Assembly: GCA_937995865.1 (NCBI GenBank) | Contig: CALKJA010000045.1 | Span: 1-33,431, forward strand | DNA length: 33,431 nucleotides | Origin: an uncultured Paracoccaceae bacterium | Lineage (GTDB): Bacteria > Pseudomonadota > Alphaproteobacteria > Rhodobacterales > Rhodobacteraceae | Reading direction: 5' to 3' | Shown here: positions 1 through 7,357 of the stretch, piece by piece | How positions within the stretch are numbered: position 1 is the first letter of the stretch | Layout: each line of letters opens with the position of its first letter | The notes under the pieces: generated by a model | What the model was told of the DNA's origin: nothing | The model's database searches: none | The model's input: only the letters and a program-made list of their open reading frames with translations | Translations under genes and position numbers: made by a program

Positions 1-210
1 CGAGATCGATCGGCTTTGGCATTGTCCGCCGGGCGAATGCGATCCGACGCGATTTTTCGTGATGCTGCACACCATTTCCTGCGCCGCTATGATCAGATGC
101 TGGCAGAGTTTGTAGAATACGCCACTGACGAAGAGATTGCAGCCCTTAGCGAAACACGCACGACACATGCCTTCATGCTTCTTGGTCGGGTCACAGGCAT
201 GTTCAGCTAA
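1..210 (+). CDS. 3' end of an unidentified protein
   Basis: An open frame runs in from the window edge and stops with TAA at 208-210, so only about 69 C-terminal residues are visible and the true start lies outside. The fragment is soluble-looking and probably helical, rich in Phe, Arg and Glu, and ends in the segment FMLLGRVTGMFS. I do not recognise the family and can assign no function. The frame is judged real because it is open from the first base, the composition is protein-like, and the gene after it converges with only 9 bases between the stops. A short inverted repeat (TCAGCT / AGCTGA, 203-215) overlaps its stop codon but is too small to call a terminator. Confidence 0.6.
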   Translation, partial: RDRSALALSAGRMRSDAIFRDAAHHFLRRYDQMLAEFVEYATDEEIAALSETRTTHAFMLLGRVTGMFS

Positions 211-219
211 GCTGACAGG

Positions 220-825
220 TCATGCTTTCGTCGGCGCAGGGTCAACCGGTTTCATCATTGTTGTCGCTTCAGTGAACCCCAAAAGCGGAGCAAGAATACC
301 CGCCTTATAGGTGCTAACTTCCTTGAACCCATAGCGTTCATACAAAACCCGCGCCCGAGGATTACCGGAGACCACATCAAGCCTTACTTGCGAACAGCGG
401 TTCATTTGAGCCGTCCACATGACCGCATCGAGTAAAGCTGTTCCCACACCCTGCCCCCGCGCGACCTCATCCACAAATATACCGTCCATTTGCAAAACGT
501 CTTCGGTTAACTTGCGTTCAAACTGATCCAACACGGTGCCACGCCAAATTGCACCCCATAGCCCGTAAATGTCCCGCAGATCTTTGAAGGTCCCGGTCAA
601 GAAACCGCCACGACCCGTCTTTATGCCCGCGGCTCCAAGCAAATTGCCTTGGGCATCGACTGCCGAGAAGGCAAAATCGGGCCGCAATCCTCGCTCGATG
701 AACGCTAACGCAGACGCTTCATCGCCCAACGAAGGGCGCAGCTTTTCTTGAAAAGCGGCCCAAAAGAGACGGGCAACCTGTTGCCGATGCTCAGATGCAA
801 AGCCTGGGACCACACGAAAACTCAT
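220..825 (-). CDS. GNAT family N-acetyltransferase
   Basis: A 201-residue protein of the Gcn5-related acetyltransferase fold, predicted to move an acetyl group from acetyl-CoA to an unknown amine. The acetyl-CoA pyrophosphate-binding motif is clear near residues 115-130 (VARGQGVGTALLDAV, matching the family R/Q-x-x-G-x-G/A loop). The late segment NPRARVLYERYGF is the usual C-terminal alpha/beta signature. The length is somewhat above the 150-180 residues common for the fold because of an N-terminal region. The ATG at 825 overlaps the stop of the MoeA fusion by four bases (ATGA), so it is the last gene of the fdhD-mob-moe operon. The substrate cannot be read from sequence, and a link to molybdenum metabolism rests only on co-transcription. 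Confidence 0.85.
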   Translation of the reverse strand: MSFRVVPGFASEHRQQVARLFWAAFQEKLRPSLGDEASALAFIERGLRPDFAFSAVDAQGNLLGAAGIKTGRGGFLTGTFKDLRDIYGLWGAIWRGTVLDQFERKLTEDVLQMDGIFVDEVARGQGVGTALLDAVMWTAQMNRCSQVRLDVVSGNPRARVLYERYGFKEVSTYKAGILAPLLGFTEATTMMKPVDPAPTKA

Positions 826-2903
826 GCGAAGAGTCCGCTAAACGGCAGATACCGAACCGGCATACCGGGCCTGATTTCTACAGCTTCATGCGGCAACTCG
901 ACCAAGCCATCGGCCCAACTTAATCCGCTGATCCGCCCGGACCCTTCAGAAGCAAAAACCTTGGCGCGCCCTTCGACCAACCGCGCGCGCAAATACTCGC
1001 GGCGACCTGCTTTCTTACGCTTTGAGAACGCCGCAGGGACCTCAATCGCCAACGGCTCAGACCATGACGCTCCCGCCAGTTGCGCAAGCGCAGGGCGCGC
1101 GAAGATCAAAGAACACACCATCGCCGCAACCGGGTTCCCAGGAAGGCCAAATACAGGGCAGCCTTTCCAAAGCCCAAGAGCAAGCGGGCGCCCGGGTTTG
1201 ATCGCAATGCGCCACATCGCCATCGAACCGCTTTGCGTCAGCAGCGCCGAAACATGGTCTTCTTCACCCGCCGATGCGCCACCAGATGTCAAAAGCACAT
1301 CCGCTTCTGCGGCTGCGCGATCGAACTTTGAACTCAGCGCCGAGCGGTCATCTTGGCAAATACCCAGATCAAGCACGTCATGCCCAAGCCCGCGCACCAA
1401 AGCCGCGAGCATGGGTCGGTTGGCATCCGCGATCTGCCCGCTTTGCAAGGGCCGCCCCGGTTCGCGCAACTCATCGCCGGTGGATAAGATCGCAACGCGA
1501 AGCCTTTTTCGAACTGGCGCCGTGCCGTGCCCTGTGGCCGACAACAGCGCGAGATCGGCAGGCGTAAGCACGCGGCCCGCTGCGAGCAGTGTCGCCCCCT
1601 GCTTGACATCTTCCCCAGCCGAGCGTGCGTTTGCGCCACGCTTTAATGGTCCTTCAACGCTGATGCTTGTGTCTGTAACACGGCAATCTTCCTCAAGCAG
1701 AACGGTTGTGACCCCTTCCGGCAACGTTGCGCCCGTGAGGATCCGCAAAGCGGAACCCTCGGGAATTTGCCCTTTAAACGGTGCACCTGCGGCAGCCCGA
1801 CCTTGCGCTAGAGGGATATGATGGAGCCCCGAAGGAAGGCCTTCGGACAATCCATATCCGTCCACAGCGGAATTGGCCGCGGGAGGATGGGCGCGGAGCG
1901 CTGTGACATCTCGGGCCAAGACACGACAAGCCGCCTCCCATACTTGGATAGTTTCTTCGTCAGTTACAGGACCCAGCCGCGCGCGAAGCAGTGCCAATGC
2001 ATCCTCAACTGGCGCCCAATCCACGCCCGGTGGAAGTGCGAAACAATCATTGCGAAGTCGCCCTTGGCGCGCGGCCCCCGCCAGCGCCGTTTCGTGGCCC
2101 AACCCAAAAATCCACCCTTCCATGCGACCTGCCTTAGGCACATCCTCAAGCATCGCGGTGAATTCACTCGGCGAAAGCCGCGAAACCGCCTGAGCAACAA
2201 CACGAACCTGAGCGGCATCCTTGATTTCATCAACAGCCTGCGACTGGGCGATTTCTTGAGCGATGAGAGACGGCCAAATTTCTACAAATGCCACCTGCGT
2301 ATCCAATGCCTCAAATGGCCAGACAGATACATCAAACCTCTGTCGAAGTCGCTCAAGCACCGGAATCCCCATGAGCGCCTGGGAGCCGACCGAGCCCGCA
2401 CCACCAAGCTGCCAACACGAAAATGCGCCCTTGGCCTGCCCCTCAACTGCGCGCCATTCTGCCACAGCGGTTTGGAGCGGTTTCTTAGATGGTACGGCTC
2501 CTGTCTTGAAAACATCGAACCAAAAAGGGCCTTCATCGGGGAAAAGGGCGTTCAGTTCTGCGGCAACGTCCATACGCTCGCGGCCATCCACAGAAGCTGG
2601 GAGACGCCGCGCAAGTTCAGCCCAGAGCGCCAGCGGATCTGGAGAGCCGGACACCGCGCTCGCAAAACCAGTCGGATATCCAAAAGGGAAATCAAAACCA
2701 ATCAAAAGCCGCTCGCCAGTATCCCGCGCAGCACTGATGATTTCGGCCAATCTCTCTTCGGCGACCACACGGTTGCGGCAGTATTCGGGCGGTTCGGATT
2801 GCCCTGCGACCGCCTGCCCGATCCAGATTGAATCCTTTTTCGGCGATAGCCCGCGATCTGCGCCGCCGGACCAATCCACCATAACGCAACGGTCCCAAAT
2901 CAC
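822..2903 (-). CDS. moeA: DUF429-like domain fused to MoeA (molybdopterin molybdenumtransferase)
   Basis: 693 residues, against about 400 for ordinary MoeA. Residues 1 to about 290 resemble DUF429 proteins, predicted RNase H-fold enzymes of unknown function: VDWSGG (9-14), GFDFPFGYP (69-77), GSQALMGIPVLERLR (173-187) and EIWPS (208-212). Residues from about 295 to 693 are a complete MoeA, which inserts molybdate into adenylylated molybdopterin: NSAVDGYG (344-351), LTGATLP (389-395), STGDEL (474-479), SGGASAGEEDH (540-550), KPGRPLALG (569-577) and LPGNPVA (587-593). The C-terminal beta domain is present. The start is GTG at 2903, overlapping the mobB stop as GTGA. An in-frame ATG at 2882 would cut into the VDWSGG strand. 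The N-terminal homology is a by-eye match and less certain than the MoeA part. Confidence 0.9.
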   Translation of the reverse strand: MIWDRCVMVDWSGGADRGLSPKKDSIWIGQAVAGQSEPPEYCRNRVVAEERLAEIISAARDTGERLLIGFDFPFGYPTGFASAVSGSPDPLALWAELARRLPASVDGRERMDVAAELNALFPDEGPFWFDVFKTGAVPSKKPLQTAVAEWRAVEGQAKGAFSCWQLGGAGSVGSQALMGIPVLERLRQRFDVSVWPFEALDTQVAFVEIWPSLIAQEIAQSQAVDEIKDAAQVRVVAQAVSRLSPSEFTAMLEDVPKAGRMEGWIFGLGHETALAGAARQGRLRNDCFALPPGVDWAPVEDALALLRARLGPVTDEETIQVWEAACRVLARDVTALRAHPPAANSAVDGYGLSEGLPSGLHHIPLAQGRAAAGAPFKGQIPEGSALRILTGATLPEGVTTVLLEEDCRVTDTSISVEGPLKRGANARSAGEDVKQGATLLAAGRVLTPADLALLSATGHGTAPVRKRLRVAILSTGDELREPGRPLQSGQIADANRPMLAALVRGLGHDVLDLGICQDDRSALSSKFDRAAAEADVLLTSGGASAGEEDHVSALLTQSGSMAMWRIAIKPGRPLALGLWKGCPVFGLPGNPVAAMVCSLIFARPALAQLAGASWSEPLAIEVPAAFSKRKKAGRREYLRARLVEGRAKVFASEGSGRISGLSWADGLVELPHEAVEIRPGMPVRYLPFSGLFA

Positions 2904-3391
2904 AGCCCGACCTCCGACAGAATGAAATCCGCAATCGCAGGCGTGTCATTCAGGTCAAAAACACGCCGATCCGATTCAATCTGTGTATCCGTCGCCACAG
3001 CGCTGATCGTGTCATCATTTGGAGCAATCAAAGGGTTGCCTGTCTCAGCGCGCCACGCTTCAACCTTTGGGTGACGATCCCGCTTCCAACCTTCAACCAG
3101 AACCAAATCAACTGGCGCTAGCTTGCTCAAAAGCTCGGCCAAAGGCGGCTCAGGCGCATCACGCAGTTCGCTCATCAAGGCCCAGCGATTTGAGGATGCC
3201 AGCAAAACCTCCTGCGCGCCCGCCGTTCTATGGCGGTGGCTATCTTTACCCGGCTGATCCACATCAAAATGGTGATGCGCATGTTTAAGCGTTGAAACGG
3301 TGAAGCCGCGCCTTGTTATCTCAGTAACCAACCGCTCCATGAGGCCGGTCTTGCCTGCATTCTTCCAGCCCGTAATGCCATAGATCCTCAA
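2900..3391 (-). CDS. mobB: Molybdopterin-guanine dinucleotide biosynthesis adaptor protein MobB
   Basis: A 163-residue GTP-binding P-loop protein that assists MobA in attaching GMP to molybdenum cofactor. The Walker A motif GWKNAGKT lies at residues 8-15. The family segment HHHFDVDQPGKDSHRHRTAG follows, and LVEGWK is the usual LVEG[FY]K motif. The length is normal for MobB. The start is a TTG at 3391 overlapping the mobA stop as TTGA, and no better in-frame start is available. It ends in a GTGA overlap with the MoeA fusion, which points to translational coupling along the operon. Confidence 0.93.
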   Translation of the reverse strand: MRIYGITGWKNAGKTGLMERLVTEITRRGFTVSTLKHAHHHFDVDQPGKDSHRHRTAGAQEVLLASSNRWALMSELRDAPEPPLAELLSKLAPVDLVLVEGWKRDRHPKVEAWRAETGNPLIAPNDDTISAVATDTQIESDRRVFDLNDTPAIADFILSEVGL

Positions 3392-3969
3392 AACATCGTC
3401 TCCGCGCGGGCCAGATCATCCGGCGTATTCACATTGAAGAAGGCAGACTCATCTTGCCAAAACGCGGTTGTCGCAGAGTGGCGGTCTGTCCATACCAGAA
3501 CTTTTCGGGTGCCGGCCTCCAAGGATTTGCGTAGATCGTCGCGCAGCGCGACCGGCCACAAACCAAAGGTCGGGTGGAACCCGGTCTTCGTGTTCGGCAT
3601 CGGCGTCGCCGCAAGGGAAAGAGGCCCAGCATTTTTCAGCCGCTTAACAAGATCCAAAGGAAAAAAGGGTGTATCCGCTGCGACCGTTACAATGCTCCTT
3701 GCCCCGCGTGCCGCCGCCCAATCCATGCCTGCAAGAACACCTGCAAGGGGCCCGGCAAAGCCTTCGATACTGTCTGCGACGACCGGAAGCATAAACGCCT
3801 TCAAGCGATCTGGCTCACCATTGGCATTAATCACAATCTGTTCCACCTGCGGCTTCAATCGTTCAATGACCTGAGACAAAAGTGGCTTGCCTTGCAACGG
3901 CAAGAGCCCCTTGTCGCCGCCGCCCATTCGCGTTGCACGCCCACCGGCAAGGATTACTCCAACGGTCAT
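3388..3969 (-). CDS. mobA: Molybdenum cofactor guanylyltransferase MobA
   Basis: A 193-residue cytoplasmic nucleotidyltransferase that transfers GMP from GTP to Mo-molybdopterin, giving the bis-MGD cofactor of the DMSO-reductase and formate-dehydrogenase family. The N-terminal GTP-binding signature LAGGRATRMGGGDKG sits at about residues 7-21. GPLAGVLAGM and ADTPFFP follow, and FFNVNTPDDL near the C-terminus is a strong family mark. The ATG at 3969 is chosen over an upstream start at 3999 because it gives an exact ATGA overlap with the fdhD stop and places the nucleotide-binding strand at the usual distance from the N-terminus. Confidence 0.95.
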   Translation of the reverse strand: MTVGVILAGGRATRMGGGDKGLLPLQGKPLLSQVIERLKPQVEQIVINANGEPDRLKAFMLPVVADSIEGFAGPLAGVLAGMDWAAARGARSIVTVAADTPFFPLDLVKRLKNAGPLSLAATPMPNTKTGFHPTFGLWPVALRDDLRKSLEAGTRKVLVWTDRHSATTAFWQDESAFFNVNTPDDLARAETMF

Positions 3970-4793
3970 GACACAATCCTTTGCGCACCGCTGAGGCATT
4001 CATAGCGTTTGCCTTTCGCGCGTCCGATGAGCGTCAGACCTACTTGCTGAGCAATCTCAACGCCCCAAGCCGTAAAGCCGGAGCGCGACACCAAAACCGG
4101 GATGCCCATCAACGCGCATTTGATCACCATTTCCGAGGTCAGTCGGCCGGTCGTGTAGAGAATCTTGTCCGCCCCGCTTACGGCTTCGGACCGCATCCAA
4201 CCCGCAACCTTGTCCACGGCATTGTGGCGACCCACGTCCTCCATATAGACAAGCGGGCGGTCTGCTTGGCACAGGATGGTTCCGTGAATTGCGCCAGCAG
4301 CAAGATAAAGAGACGGCGTGCGATTGATCTTTTCTGACAGCGTATAGAGCCACTCTTGCCGGATGTCTGCTTTGGGCAATTCCAGCCCCTCGAGCCCTTC
4401 CATCATATCGCCAAAAACGGTGCCAACGGCGCAGCCGCTGGTGCGGGTCTTTTTGGCCAACTTCGCCTCGTGCGAGGTTTCAACAGCGGTGCGCACAACT
4501 ACGGCCGCGACCTCAGCATCATAGTCCACGCCTGTTATCTTGTCATTTGGTGCGAGCATCCCTTGATTGCTCAGAAAGCCCAGCGCGAGATATTCAGGGT
4601 GATCGCCGATCGTCATTGCCGTCACAATTTCACGACTATTGAGGTAAATTGTCAGCGGGCGCTCTTCGACCACGCGGACCTCTCGAGAGGTTCCATCCGC
4701 GGCTACCGCTTGCACGGTTCGTGCTAAACCGGGAGCGTCCGGGTTGGGCGCTATGATATATTCGCTGACATCACTCAAAAGCGCCATTTGCAT
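3966..4793 (-). CDS. fdhD: Formate dehydrogenase accessory sulfurtransferase FdhD
   Basis: About 275 residues. FdhD passes sulfur from a cysteine desulfurase to the molybdenum cofactor of formate dehydrogenase and is needed for its activity. Visible family segments are HPEYLALGFL, EDVGRHNAVDKV, TTGRLTSEMVIKCALMGIPV and the C-terminal GLTLIGRAKG. The sulfur-carrying loop, CxxC in the well-studied enzymes, reads SGCAVGTV here: only the first cysteine (about residue 121) is present and the second is Gly. The first gene of the operon, it precedes mobA with an ATGA overlap. The start is uncertain among ATG 4793, ATG 4787 and a TTG at 4799, with no strong ribosome-binding site. No formate dehydrogenase structural genes lie in this window. 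Confidence 0.93.
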   Translation of the reverse strand: MQMALLSDVSEYIIAPNPDAPGLARTVQAVAADGTSREVRVVEERPLTIYLNSREIVTAMTIGDHPEYLALGFLSNQGMLAPNDKITGVDYDAEVAAVVVRTAVETSHEAKLAKKTRTSGCAVGTVFGDMMEGLEGLELPKADIRQEWLYTLSEKINRTPSLYLAAGAIHGTILCQADRPLVYMEDVGRHNAVDKVAGWMRSEAVSGADKILYTTGRLTSEMVIKCALMGIPVLVSRSGFTAWGVEIAQQVGLTLIGRAKGKRYECLSGAQRIVS

Positions 4794-4844
4794 CCCCAAG
4801 CGGCAAAGGTTACCGACGTTCAGGATCGAAACTATGGGTTGAGC

Positions 4845-5564
4845 ATGACAACCACCACCCGCAAAACAGCGTTTATTGCCGGTATTCGAGACGGCTTTCC
4901 CTTCATTTTTCTAATGGCGCCTTTTGGGATGCTGTTTGGTGTGGTCGCGGTGGAAGCTGGGCTAAAGGTGATTGAAGCGCTTGCCTTTTCTGTGATCGTG
5001 ATTGCTGGCGCCGCGCAGTTTACAGCCGTCGCACTTGCCGAAGATGATGTGCCAACGGTGGTGATCTTGCTAACGGCACTCGCGGTGAATCTGCGCATGG
5101 CGATGTATAGCGTTGCATTGACACCGCATTTGGGCGGTGCGGGCCAATGGACACGTGCCCTGATGGCCTATCTCATGGTGGATCAGAGCTTTGCATTGTC
5201 CTCATTGAAGTTTGAGCAAGAAACAAGCTGGGGACTGCAACAGAAAATGGGTTACTACTTTGGAGTGATCCTGCCAGTCGCGCCCACATGGTATTTGGCA
5301 ACGCTTGCCGGCGCGCTTGTTGGTGCTCAAATCCCGGAAGCGCTAGCGCTTGATTTCGCACTGCCACTGGTTTTCCTCGCGATGGTCGCAACCGCTTTGC
5401 GGACACTTGCCCATATTGCGGCAGCGGCGGTCTCGATCATTCTATCTTTGGCATTTGCATTTCTCCCATTCTCATTGGGACTTTTGGTGGCAGCCCTCGT
5501 TGCGATGATCGTTGGCGCGCGCGTTGAACAATGGCAACATCGCAGACAAGGAGCAGCAGAATGA
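4845..5564 (+). CDS. azlC: AzlC family branched-chain amino acid permease (large subunit)
   Basis: A 239-residue inner-membrane protein of the AzlC family, which with AzlD forms a two-part exporter of branched-chain amino acids or analogues (LIV-E family). The segment GIRDGFPFIFLMAPFGMLFG near the N-terminus is the typical first helix region. About six to seven hydrophobic helices follow, with NLRMAMYSVALTPHL as a recognisable central loop. The ATG at 4845 is preferred over an upstream start at 4788 because AzlC proteins begin shortly before the first helix and the longer version would overlap fdhD. The 5' end faces fdhD with about 50 bases between, so both promoters must lie in that short gap or inside the coding ends. 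The azlD start overlaps its stop as ATGA. Confidence 0.9.
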   Translation: MTTTTRKTAFIAGIRDGFPFIFLMAPFGMLFGVVAVEAGLKVIEALAFSVIVIAGAAQFTAVALAEDDVPTVVILLTALAVNLRMAMYSVALTPHLGGAGQWTRALMAYLMVDQSFALSSLKFEQETSWGLQQKMGYYFGVILPVAPTWYLATLAGALVGAQIPEALALDFALPLVFLAMVATALRTLAHIAAAAVSIILSLAFAFLPFSLGLLVAALVAMIVGARVEQWQHRRQGAAE

Positions 5565-5893
5565 ACAACATGCCGAGTTGGGAAATTTGGCTGATCATTG
5601 GCGGATTAGGGGTCGGCAGCTTCCTTATGCGGTACTCGTTCCTTGGCGTGATCGGAGAGCGAGCATTGCCTGACGGCGTGATGCGGCACTTGCGTTACAC
5701 GGCCGTCGCGGTCTTGCCGGGGCTTGTTGCCCCAGCAGTCCTTTGGCCAGATGCAACAGGCGGTGAGCCCGACCCCGCACGCTTAATCGCTGCTGCCGTT
5801 GCGGTTGGCATTGGATATATCACACGCAACGTCCTTGCAGGCGTCACATCGGGCGCTGCAGCACTTTACGCTGGTCTTTGGTTGTTGGGGTAA
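5561..5893 (+). CDS. azlD: AzlD family branched-chain amino acid exporter (small subunit)
   Basis: 110 residues with about four hydrophobic helices, the usual size and layout of AzlD, the small partner of AzlC. The segment FLMRYSFLGVIGE after the first helix and RHLRYTAVAVLPGLVAPAVL in the middle are typical of the family. The ATG at 5561 overlaps the azlC stop (ATGA) and has an AAGGAG ribosome-binding site about 8 bases upstream, so it is chosen over the longer frame from 5531. It converges on the lipoprotein gene at 5915 with 21 bases between stops. Substrate specificity is inferred from the family only. Confidence 0.9.
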   Translation: MNNMPSWEIWLIIGGLGVGSFLMRYSFLGVIGERALPDGVMRHLRYTAVAVLPGLVAPAVLWPDATGGEPDPARLIAAAVAVGIGYITRNVLAGVTSGAAALYAGLWLLG

Positions 5894-5914
5894 AATCAGT
5901 CAAAGACCCGGCAG

Positions 5915-6517
5915 TTACAAAGTATTGTTAGCCCAAAACTGCTCTTTGTCCGCATCATCGCTTTGGCGGAATTCCTGCCGCGTTACGCCTGGCTTGGTCA
6001 AAAGATCGTCATGCAGATTGTTCGGGAACCACGTCACATCAACCTTAAATGGCATCCCCGGCGCCGACGCCAGAATATTGGTGGTTGTCCGCGTGCACAT
6101 TGCGTCGCTAACTGGGCCTGCAGCCTCGACTGCGCGCATGACATACTCTGCCGTGCCCGGCGAAACAGCGAAGCTTTGAAGCGTTGTCCAGAATGTCACG
6201 CGGGTATGGTAGTCAACAAAAACCCGCTGTACCGCAGGTGAAATTCCATAGATCACATCATGGCGTTCGGGCAGCGATGGATGAGCGAATGTTCCTGCCG
6301 GATCAAAAACCACCCGCTGCGCCCCGTTGATAAACAGAGCTGTATGCGCACCACCATCTGAGCCGACGTTGAAGGATGTGAACACCTCAAGTGAGGTGGG
6401 ACCGGTATTTGGATAGATTGACGCCTGTACCGCTGCGGTGTCCGCATAGACCACTGGTTTGGTACTACAGGCCGCCAGCAAGGCTGGCGCCCCCAAAAGA
6501 AACGCGCGGCGGTCCAT
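5915..6517 (-). CDS. Hypothetical lipoprotein, possible permuted papain-fold domain
   Basis: 200 residues with a lipoprotein signal (MDRRAFLLGAPALLAAC, acylated Cys at residue 17), so it should be anchored in the inner or outer membrane facing the periplasm. After the signal, GGAHTALFI contains His58 and DAMCTRTTTNIL contains Cys141. That His-then-Cys order recalls circularly permuted papain-like folds (some NlpC/P60 relatives, DUF4105-type proteins). This is only a pattern resemblance. The ATG at 6517 is used because the upstream frame would place 16 residues before the signal peptide. It lies 5 bases after the cytochrome oxidase subunit IV stop, so the two are probably co-transcribed. Function unknown. 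Confidence 0.75.
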   Translation of the reverse strand: MDRRAFLLGAPALLAACSTKPVVYADTAAVQASIYPNTGPTSLEVFTSFNVGSDGGAHTALFINGAQRVVFDPAGTFAHPSLPERHDVIYGISPAVQRVFVDYHTRVTFWTTLQSFAVSPGTAEYVMRAVEAAGPVSDAMCTRTTTNILASAPGMPFKVDVTWFPNNLHDDLLTKPGVTRQEFRQSDDADKEQFWANNTL

Positions 6518-6522
6518 AAAAA

Positions 6523-6663
6523 CTATCCTGCGATGAGATAAAGAACGATGAGCGTAACGACGCAAACCGCCATGCTGTAGCCTACCCAGCTGGTAAAGGC
6601 TTCAAACGTTTTTTCCTGTTCTTCGGTGCTCATTGAGCCATGAACGTGCTTTTCATCTGCCAT
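6523..6663 (-). CDS. aa3-type cytochrome c oxidase subunit IV
   Basis: A 46-residue protein with a short charged N-terminus (MADEKHVHGSMSTEEQEKTF) and one hydrophobic helix at the C-terminus (about residues 27-45). This is the pattern of the bacterial aa3-type cytochrome c oxidase subunit IV family seen in alphaproteobacteria, a single-helix accessory subunit of the terminal oxidase in the inner membrane. The EQEKTFEAF[TV]xW segment is the diagnostic part. The ATG at 6663 follows an AAGGA sequence about 8 bases upstream. The frame is open to 6771, but the extra 36 residues look unlike the family. The catalytic oxidase subunits are not in this window. Confidence 0.88.
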   Translation of the reverse strand: MADEKHVHGSMSTEEQEKTFEAFTSWVGYSMAVCVVTLIVLYLIAG

Positions 6664-6736
6664 GCGGAAAATCCTTAGGTGTTTGGTTCTCTTTTCAGGA
6701 CTCGGCATATCCAACGCGTCCTGCGGTGTCACGTAG

Positions 6737-7213
6737 TCAGGTAGACGCAGGGTCGCCTCCTTTTGTATCAAGATCAGCGGCTAACCTGAACCCTATGCGA
6801 TTAGGCTCTTCGGTTGCGACCTGTTTCGGCAACGCCCTAAGCAGAACATTAAGTTGGCCTACATGCTGAACAAGCTGGGTGCGCGCGCCCGACGGATCAC
6901 TGCCGTAGAAAGTAATAATATCGGGATCAAAAAAGCCCATCCCTTCAATCCGCATCACGCCAGCTTCCCCTCCGGCGAAGCCCATGGCAACTTCATGCTC
7001 ACCATCCAATTGTTTCTCGAAGTTTTGAATGTAGAGAATCAGGCGTTCATAGGCCCATTCCGCCGGGCTTTTCTGTGAAATGGGTTTGTCTCGAGCCGCT
7101 TTGGGAAGTGCATTGGGATCGGTCAAAGCTGCATCTGGATTGGAGTGCACTTCTTTAAGCCGCGGGAAAACAGCGGCCTCCAGCGCCTCGGCTGACGTTT
7201 TGATCTTTTCCAT
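6737..7213 (-). CDS. DUF6173-like protein
   Basis: A 158-residue soluble protein with no signal peptide or membrane helix. It resembles a conserved Rhodobacterales family that I believe is DUF6173: AEWAYERLILYIQNFEKQL, HEVAMGFAGG, IEGMGFFDPDIITFYG and TQLVQHVGQLNVLLRALPK, ending in a short RIGFRL strand. The role is unknown. The ATG at 7213 starts a sensible N-terminus (MEKIKTSAEA) after a GGGGAGGGCAAT purine run (ribosome-binding site), whereas the 29 residues upstream in frame are Cys- and Arg-rich and look non-coding. It lies 73 bases before the cytochrome oxidase subunit IV gene on the same strand and may share its transcript. Confidence 0.7.
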   Translation of the reverse strand: MEKIKTSAEALEAAVFPRLKEVHSNPDAALTDPNALPKAARDKPISQKSPAEWAYERLILYIQNFEKQLDGEHEVAMGFAGGEAGVMRIEGMGFFDPDIITFYGSDPSGARTQLVQHVGQLNVLLRALPKQVATEEPNRIGFRLAADLDTKGGDPAST

Positions 7214-7357
7214 AATTGCCCTCCCCTTCTGACGCGGATCGCAGTCATCTCTTCCGATTCTTCCATGACACGGCTCGCAGCGATACCTGAAACCTAACAC
7301 TCTGCGATCAAATCTTTGTAGAGGTGATATTCACCAAGCGCACCCAAGTTGCGCGCA

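Noticed and set aside
748-2831. Long plus-strand frames opposite the MoeA fusion (748-1821, 1818-2831)
   Set aside because: They lie opposite a gene with clear MoeA motifs, have arginine-, serine- and proline-rich antisense composition, and show no motif.
7323-7335. GGTGATATTCACC inverted repeat after the metallo-beta-lactamase-fold gene
   Set aside because: The stem is only 5 bp and no T-run follows on the transcribed strand, so a terminator cannot be claimed.
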